Shown here: in pieces, positions 59,746 through 64,000 of the stretch | Layout of the letters: each line of letters opens with the position of its first letter | Position numbering within the stretch: the stretch's first letter is position 1 | Source: CBDCRK01 sp965220955 | GTDB taxonomy: Bacteria > Desulfobacterota > Binatia > Bin18 > CBDCRK01 | Direction: 5' to 3' | Assembly (NCBI GenBank): GCA_965220955.1 | Contig: CBDCRK010000037.1 | Span: forward strand, 568,489 to 632,488 | DNA length: 64,000 bases | Notes under the pieces: generated by a model | Database searches by the model: none | Told to the model about the DNA's origin: nothing | What the model saw: the letters and a program-made list of their open reading frames with translations, nothing else | Position numbers and translations under genes: made by a program

Positions 59746-60975
59746 ATGCTCGAAGGAGCTTTATCTGACCTTAAGGTTGTTGAATTGAGTGAGATGGTTG
59801 CCGGTCCCTTCTGTACCAAGGTTATGGCTGACCTGGGGGCGGAGGTGATCAAAATTGAAAAACCCGCGGAGGGAGATGTTGCCCGACAGCGAGGACCTTT
59901 TCCTGCAGATAAGTCCCACCCGGAAAAGAGTACCCTCTACCTCTATCTCAATGCCAATAAGCTCGGTGTTACATTGGATATGACTAAACCCGAGGGCACC
60001 CGTCTCTTTCGTGAATTGGTCAAAGATGCCGATGTGCTTGTAGAGTCGCAACCACCGGGGCTTCTTGATTCCTTGGGGATCGGCTATGCAAGCCTAAAGA
60101 CCCTGAACCCTCGTCTCATTATGACCTCGATTACTCCTTTTGGCCAAACCGGTCCTTATAAAAACTATAAGGGGTATGATCTTAACTGCTACCACATGGG
60201 CGTGGTGGGTTATGAGACGCCTTTTAACCAGGTAACTGATCCTCCAAGCCAGCCGCCACTCAAAGCTGCAGGAGAGCAGGCTGACTTTCTCTCTGGCTGG
60301 ACTGCGGCTGCAACCACTATGTGTGCGGTCTTTTACCGGCATATTACCGGTCAGGGCCAGCATATTGACTTGGCCAGGCTGGAGGCCGTGGCCAACATGA
60401 TCCGCCCGAACTATCCTTTCTATTATGGCGAAAGTCCTGAGGGCCCTAACCGCCAGCGTCTCACCAGCAGGAAGGAATGGGGCTTGCCCTGGGTATGGCC
60501 ATGCCGGGATGGCTATGTTGCGCTCCTGGCCCTTACTGATCAGCACTGGCAGCAGCTCAAGGTTATGCTGGGAAATCCCGAATGGATGGAGAGCGAGCTT
60601 TTTCAAACTCCCTTAGGGCGCTTGATGCATGCCGATGCGGTCAAAGGTCTGTTGCAGGAATGGCTGGTAGAGCACGATCGGGACGAGATTTATAAAAGGG
60701 GTCAAGAACTACACCTTCCTGTCTTTCCCGTCCAGAGTGTTGAAGAAGTGATGCAGACGGAGCATTTTCGTGACCGGGAGTTCTTTGTCGAGGTCAATCA
60801 CCCAGAGACCGGCCCCCTCCTTTCTCCAGGGCCCCCCTACAAGCTTTCCGCTAGTCCCTGGCAGATTCGTTCTCCGGCCCCGCGACTGGGTGAGTATAAC
60901 GGTGAAATCTATGCTAAGCGATTGGGGTTGAAGGCAGAGGAGCTGGAACAATTACAGAAACAGGGTGTGATCTGA
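59746..60975 (+). CDS. CaiB/BaiF CoA-transferase, subunit 1 of second pair
   Basis: This 409-residue class III CoA-transferase has FCTKVMADLGAEVIKIEKPA, ARQRGPFPADKSHPEKST and LIMTSITPFGQTGP. Its catalytic position (EQADFLSGWTAAATTM) keeps the aspartate that its paralogue at 40226 lacks. AAGGAGGG precedes ATG 59746. It is followed after 15 bases by the second subunit gene, and then by meaB. A shared ancestor with the 40-42 kb pair is clear from the common N-terminal segments. Confidence 0.93.
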   Translation: MLEGALSDLKVVELSEMVAGPFCTKVMADLGAEVIKIEKPAEGDVARQRGPFPADKSHPEKSTLYLYLNANKLGVTLDMTKPEGTRLFRELVKDADVLVESQPPGLLDSLGIGYASLKTLNPRLIMTSITPFGQTGPYKNYKGYDLNCYHMGVVGYETPFNQVTDPPSQPPLKAAGEQADFLSGWTAAATTMCAVFYRHITGQGQHIDLARLEAVANMIRPNYPFYYGESPEGPNRQRLTSRKEWGLPWVWPCRDGYVALLALTDQHWQQLKVMLGNPEWMESELFQTPLGRLMHADAVKGLLQEWLVEHDRDEIYKRGQELHLPVFPVQSVEEVMQTEHFRDREFFVEVNHPETGPLLSPGPPYKLSASPWQIRSPAPRLGEYNGEIYAKRLGLKAEELEQLQKQGVI

Positions 60976-60990
60976 AGGGGGAATAATTTT

Positions 60991-62211
60991 ATGGCACAGC
61001 TTCCATTAGAAGGTATCCGTGTTACTGATTTTGGCTGGATTCTGGCAGTTCCCCATGGCACGGCCTGGCTGGCGGCAATGGGTGCAGAGGTCATCAAGAT
61101 CGAATCTATGCAGCGACCAGATTTGGTCCGGCTTCTTGGTCATCTACCGGGCAAGGGAATGGACCTCAATGCTTCGTCCTTCTTTAACGGTCTTAACTAT
61201 GGCAAGAAAGGGATCACGCTTAATATGGCGCATCCCAAAGCCCATGCCCTGGCCAAAGAGTTGGTTAAGCGCAGTGATATTGTGAGCGAGAACTTCACCG
61301 TTGGCAATATGAAGAAGTGGGGGTTAGGATATGAGGACCTCTGCGCCATTAAGCCGGACATTATTATGCTCTCAGGCACTCCCTTGGGCCAATTTGGCCG
61401 GGAGAGTAACTGCGTGGGCTGGGGGCCACACACCCAGGCATACGCGGGGATGTGTCACCTGACTGGCTATGCTGGAGGTTTCCCCAGCGGCCTGGGCGGC
61501 ACCTGGCCGGATTTTATGATTGGGGTGGTGATGGCTTATGTGGTGATGGCGGCCCTACACTATCGCCGGCGCACAGGCAAAGGGCAGCACATCGACCTGG
61601 CTATGGCCGAGGTAGTGATGTCAATGATCCCGGAGGGGCTGATGGACTATACAGTTAATGGCCGGGACCGGGGCCGCAGGGGAAACCGCGATGATGTCAT
61701 GTCTCCGCACAATGTTTACCGTTGCCAGGGCGATGATAAGTGGGTGGCTATTGCGGTGGGCAATGAGGAAGAGTGGCAGGCATTGTGCCGGGCCCTAGGG
61801 CATCCAGAGTGGGTCAGTGATCCTCGCTTTACTAACTATAAGGCTCGTAAAGAAAACGAGGAGGCTTTGGATGCTCTTCTTGAGTCCTGGACTAAAGAGC
61901 ATGAGCCGGTAGAGATCATGCACACCCTGCAAAAGACCGGGGTAGCGGCAACTCCGGTGTATAACACAGAGGGGTTATGTACTGATCCCCAGTTCGAGCA
62001 ACGAAAATACACTGTACCTATCGACCATCCGGCAACAGGAGTTGTCCCCACGGGAGGAATTCCGGGTCTCTTCAGCGCCATAAATAGAGAAGACTTGCAC
62101 TACACCCCTGCTCCCTGTGTTGGACAGGACAACGGGGCTATCCTTGGTGATCTTTTAGGTCTTTCGTCGGAGGAAATCGCCGAACTTAGAGAGGAGAAGG
62201 TTGTCTTTTAA
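60991..62211 (+). CDS. CaiB/BaiF CoA-transferase, subunit 2 of second pair
   Basis: This 406-residue protein has DFGWILAVPHGTAWLAAMGA, IVSENFTVGNMKKWGLGYED and the GTWPDFMIGVVMAYVVMAAL segment, which keeps the catalytic aspartate. TGKGQHIDLAMAEV follows. It is paralogous to the gene at 41447. Its TAA stop overlaps the ATG of meaB by one base, so translation is coupled and the three proteins belong to one pathway. Confidence 0.93.
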   Translation: MAQLPLEGIRVTDFGWILAVPHGTAWLAAMGAEVIKIESMQRPDLVRLLGHLPGKGMDLNASSFFNGLNYGKKGITLNMAHPKAHALAKELVKRSDIVSENFTVGNMKKWGLGYEDLCAIKPDIIMLSGTPLGQFGRESNCVGWGPHTQAYAGMCHLTGYAGGFPSGLGGTWPDFMIGVVMAYVVMAALHYRRRTGKGQHIDLAMAEVVMSMIPEGLMDYTVNGRDRGRRGNRDDVMSPHNVYRCQGDDKWVAIAVGNEEEWQALCRALGHPEWVSDPRFTNYKARKENEEALDALLESWTKEHEPVEIMHTLQKTGVAATPVYNTEGLCTDPQFEQRKYTVPIDHPATGVVPTGGIPGLFSAINREDLHYTPAPCVGQDNGAILGDLLGLSSEEIAELREEKVVF

Positions 62212-63197
62212 TGGCAAAGGGGAAATGGGATCAGATCCTTAGTGAGATGCTGGCGGGCAAGCAAGTAGCGCTTGCTCGCCTCATGACGGTAGTAGAACGA
62301 GATAATGAAGAGGTCGGACCGATTCTCGAGGCCATTGGTCCGAAATTAGGGAAGGCTTTGACCATTGGCATTACCGGCCCTCCAGGGGCGGGAAAATCAA
62401 GCATTGTCGACAGACTTCTTGCCCTGATGCGTCAAGCCGAGAAAACGGTAGGGGTTATTGCTGTTGATCCTTCCAGCCCCTTCTCTGGCGGTGCGCTGTT
62501 GGGCGATCGTATCCGCATGAGCCAGCACTATCTTGATAAAGGAGTCTTTATCCGCAGTATGGCCACGCGGGGCAGCCACGGGGGACTCACACGAGCAACC
62601 AAAGACGTAATTAAGCTTCTCGACGCCTCGGGCCGCGATTATGTTATTGCCGAAACGGTGGGTGTGGGGCAGACCGAACTTGATGTTATGGGCACCACCG
62701 ATACCGTTGTTGTTACCCTGGTTCCCGAGGCCGGGGATGGGGTACAAGTGATGAAGGCCGGGCTTATGGAGATTGCCGACATTTTCGTGGTCAACAAAGC
62801 CGACCGCGACGGTGCCCAGCGAATGATGACCGAGCTGACGCTCATGTTAGAGCTGAAATACGGCAAGGATAATAGACCCTCAGGACCGGTCTGGAAAATC
62901 CCCGTGCTTGCTGCTCAGGCGGTCAACAATGTTGGTATGACCGAGTTACTCCAGGCCATCGAGAATCACCAGAGTTTTCTCATGAAGAGCGGCGAGCTGG
63001 AGCATAGGCGCAAGGCACGCCGGCGAGAAGATCTCCTCTCTCGCATTGAATACGAAGTTCGTCGTCGCCTAACTGCCCGAGTAGAAAAAGATCCTGAGCT
63101 TGCTCGCTTCTTCGACGAGGTAGGCGAGGGTAAGATCGATCCTCATACGGCCTCGGCCAATATTTTGGCAGGGGAGTATTTGAAAAACGGGGCCTAG
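62211..63197 (+). CDS. meaB: Methylmalonyl-CoA mutase-associated GTPase MeaB (ArgK family)
   Basis: This 328-residue G3E-family GTPase has Walker A TGPPGAGKSS (55-64), the AVDPSSPFSGGALLGDRIRM segment, ETVGVGQTELD as the Walker B-like region, and VNKADRDGA as the NKxD motif. It guards adenosylcobalamin loading of a CoA mutase. Together with two CoA-transferase subunits it suggests a pathway in which a CoA ester is rearranged by a B12-dependent mutase; the mutase itself is not in the window. Confidence 0.95.
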   Translation: MAKGKWDQILSEMLAGKQVALARLMTVVERDNEEVGPILEAIGPKLGKALTIGITGPPGAGKSSIVDRLLALMRQAEKTVGVIAVDPSSPFSGGALLGDRIRMSQHYLDKGVFIRSMATRGSHGGLTRATKDVIKLLDASGRDYVIAETVGVGQTELDVMGTTDTVVVTLVPEAGDGVQVMKAGLMEIADIFVVNKADRDGAQRMMTELTLMLELKYGKDNRPSGPVWKIPVLAAQAVNNVGMTELLQAIENHQSFLMKSGELEHRRKARRREDLLSRIEYEVRRRLTARVEKDPELARFFDEVGEGKIDPHTASANILAGEYLKNGA

Positions 63198-63327
63198 CCC
63201 CCGTTGGGGTAGGTCTTTGTATAAACCAACAGGTTAAGACCAAACTCAAGCAGAGAAACCAAAGACGCAGTTGTGCCAATGTCCTAGGGTCTACTCTAAA
63301 AATAGGACGTAAGTCTTTGATTTTTAT

Positions 63328-63346
63328 CGTTGGTGGCGAACCAACG
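63328..63346. promoter_or_regulatory. Inverted repeat upstream of hicAB
   Basis: CGTTGGT and ACCAACG form a perfect 7-bp inverted repeat with a five-base spacer, ending 46 bases before the hicA start. Antitoxin HicB proteins often bind such palindromes, so it may be the operator. No other clear promoter element was recognised. Confidence 0.4.
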
Positions 63347-63392
63347 GTTCATACTTGGCTGATTTAGAAATAATCAAACTGATTATGCGATC

Positions 63393-63647
63393 ATGAATAA
63401 GCGTCATAGAAGAACGCTCGACGTGATTTTTGCACAACCTATATCAGGCAATATCAAATGGCAAGAAGTTGAATCAATGTTGAAATCCTTGGGAGCTGTC
63501 ATCAGCGAACGTGCGGGATCGAGAGTGGCTGTTTTGCTTAATGAGCGTGTTGCCGTGTTCCATCGTCCACATCCAAGTCCTAATATGGACAAGGGTGCAG
63601 TGAGAGATTTACGGAGATTTCTCGAAAACGCAGGGATTATGTCATGA
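63393..63647 (+). CDS. hicA: HicA family toxin
   Basis: This 84-residue protein has IKWQEVESMLKSLGAVISER, then AGSRVAVLLNERVAVFHRPHP, the HicA dsRBD-like fold with catalytic histidine candidates in VFHRPHP. HicA toxins cleave mRNA. The next gene starts at 63644 and overlaps by four bases (ATGA), as expected for a hicAB operon. There is no good ribosome site before ATG 63393. Confidence 0.85.
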   Translation: MNKRHRRTLDVIFAQPISGNIKWQEVESMLKSLGAVISERAGSRVAVLLNERVAVFHRPHPSPNMDKGAVRDLRRFLENAGIMS

Positions 63648-63973
63648 TTGAATACAAAGGTTATATCGGCGTCTTTGAATTTGATCCTGAAATTGACTCT
63701 TTTCACGGAACGGTGATCAACACAAACGACGTGATTACGTTCTATGGTACTTCTGTAGAGGAGCTGCGGAAAGAGCTGCGGAAATCGATAGAGGAGTATC
63801 TTAAGTTCTGCCGCGAACAAGAACAGGAACCAGAGAGGCCATGTTGGGGAAAGCTGGTGGTCCAAACAAGTCCTGAACTGCATCGCCGTATTGCTTTAGA
63901 AGCTGCTCGCCGTCAGGTAAGTGTAAACACCTATATACAGAAGATATTGGAGAAAGCGGTAGCAGCAGAATAG
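63644..63973 (+). CDS. hicB: HicB family antitoxin
   Basis: This 109-residue protein has a partial RNase H-like HicB domain (YIGVFEFDPEIDSFHGTVIN, then TNDVITFYGTSVEELRKELR) and a C-terminal ribbon-helix-helix (ASPELHRRIA-like, ...HRRIALEAARRQVSVNTYIQ) that binds DNA. It is translationally coupled to hicA by ATGA. It should neutralise the toxin and repress the operon through its RHH domain. Confidence 0.88.
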   Translation: MIEYKGYIGVFEFDPEIDSFHGTVINTNDVITFYGTSVEELRKELRKSIEEYLKFCREQEQEPERPCWGKLVVQTSPELHRRIALEAARRQVSVNTYIQKILEKAVAAE

Positions 63974-64000
63974 ACATGGCTGAGCAACACCTAACCCTCC

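Noticed and set aside
63976..64000. Start of a possible gene after hicB (ATG 63976)
   Set aside because: Only eight codons are inside the window and no ribosome site is evident.

Overview
The window looks like part of the chromosome of an uncultured Gram-negative (diderm) heterotroph. It has a medium-to-high GC content by eye, mostly short intergenic gaps and good Shine-Dalgarno sites. A diderm is indicated by an outer-membrane barrel protein of the DUF1302 type, LolA-like periplasmic proteins and a lipobox protein. The gene families are dominated by LLM-type flavin/F420 oxidoreductases (4), CaiB/BaiF CoA-transferases (5), SDR proteins (4), alpha/beta hydrolases including CocE (5), amidohydrolase/phosphotriesterase proteins (3) and a large zinc-ribbon/cyclase/AAA/TPR regulator. 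This mix resembles Candidatus Tectomicrobia/Entotheonella or Binatota-like lineages, but that placement is inference from gene content only. No rRNA, tRNA, CRISPR array, transposase or replication origin was seen.

Layout. 1-3.0 kb: amidohydrolase (cut by the window edge), hotdog dehydratase, DUF3237 protein and a secreted LolA/DUF1329-like protein. 3.4-7.7 kb: a tight plus-strand catabolic operon (alpha/beta hydrolase, PRISE-type reductase, VOC dioxygenase-like protein, LLM oxidoreductase, SDR). 8-19.5 kb: single catabolic genes, broken genes (a secreted O-methyltransferase with an in-frame TAG, a GST tail), an epoxide hydrolase, a sigma-54 activator and a GlcG-like protein. 19.9-26.9 kb: a cupin gene divergent from a TetR-MMPL/RND-LolA-like-AMIN/DUF1302 set that reads as one envelope lipid or hydrophobe transport module. 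26.9-34.6 kb: cyclase/ATPase regulator, hydrolase, DUF3553 protein, an ArsC gene with an in-frame UGA at the catalytic cysteine codon, a decayed sodium:solute symporter, and an RRM protein with an attenuator-like leader. 34.8-39.8 kb: a five-gene minus-strand catabolic operon. 40.2-46 kb: two tandem CaiB/BaiF genes, an unusual IleRS and a 3D-domain lipoprotein. 47-56 kb: MscS channel (in-frame TAG near its start), CocE hydrolase, SRAP and TfoX-like proteins, P450 remnant, TPR protein, CMD protein, PaaG-like isomerase and a MetE-like protein. 56-64 kb: Nramp-like transporter, LLM oxidoreductase, a second CaiB/BaiF pair joined to a MeaB GTPase, and a HicAB toxin-antitoxin pair.

The strongest discovery is the ArsC-family gene at 32005-32358 (minus). 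UGA codon 12 sits exactly where glutaredoxin-dependent ArsC has its catalytic Cys12. His8, Ser15, Arg60, Arg94 and Arg107 are all kept at the same numbers, and a hairpin with the layout of a bacterial SECIS element follows the UGA. This supports a selenocysteine-containing arsenate reductase that ordinary gene calling would truncate.

A second theme is intergenic structure. The gaps hold many dispersed hairpin elements, including two roughly 215-bp copies of a MITE-like element in opposite orientation (31672-31882 and 55784-56002); the second copy supplies the stop codon of the neighbouring transporter gene.
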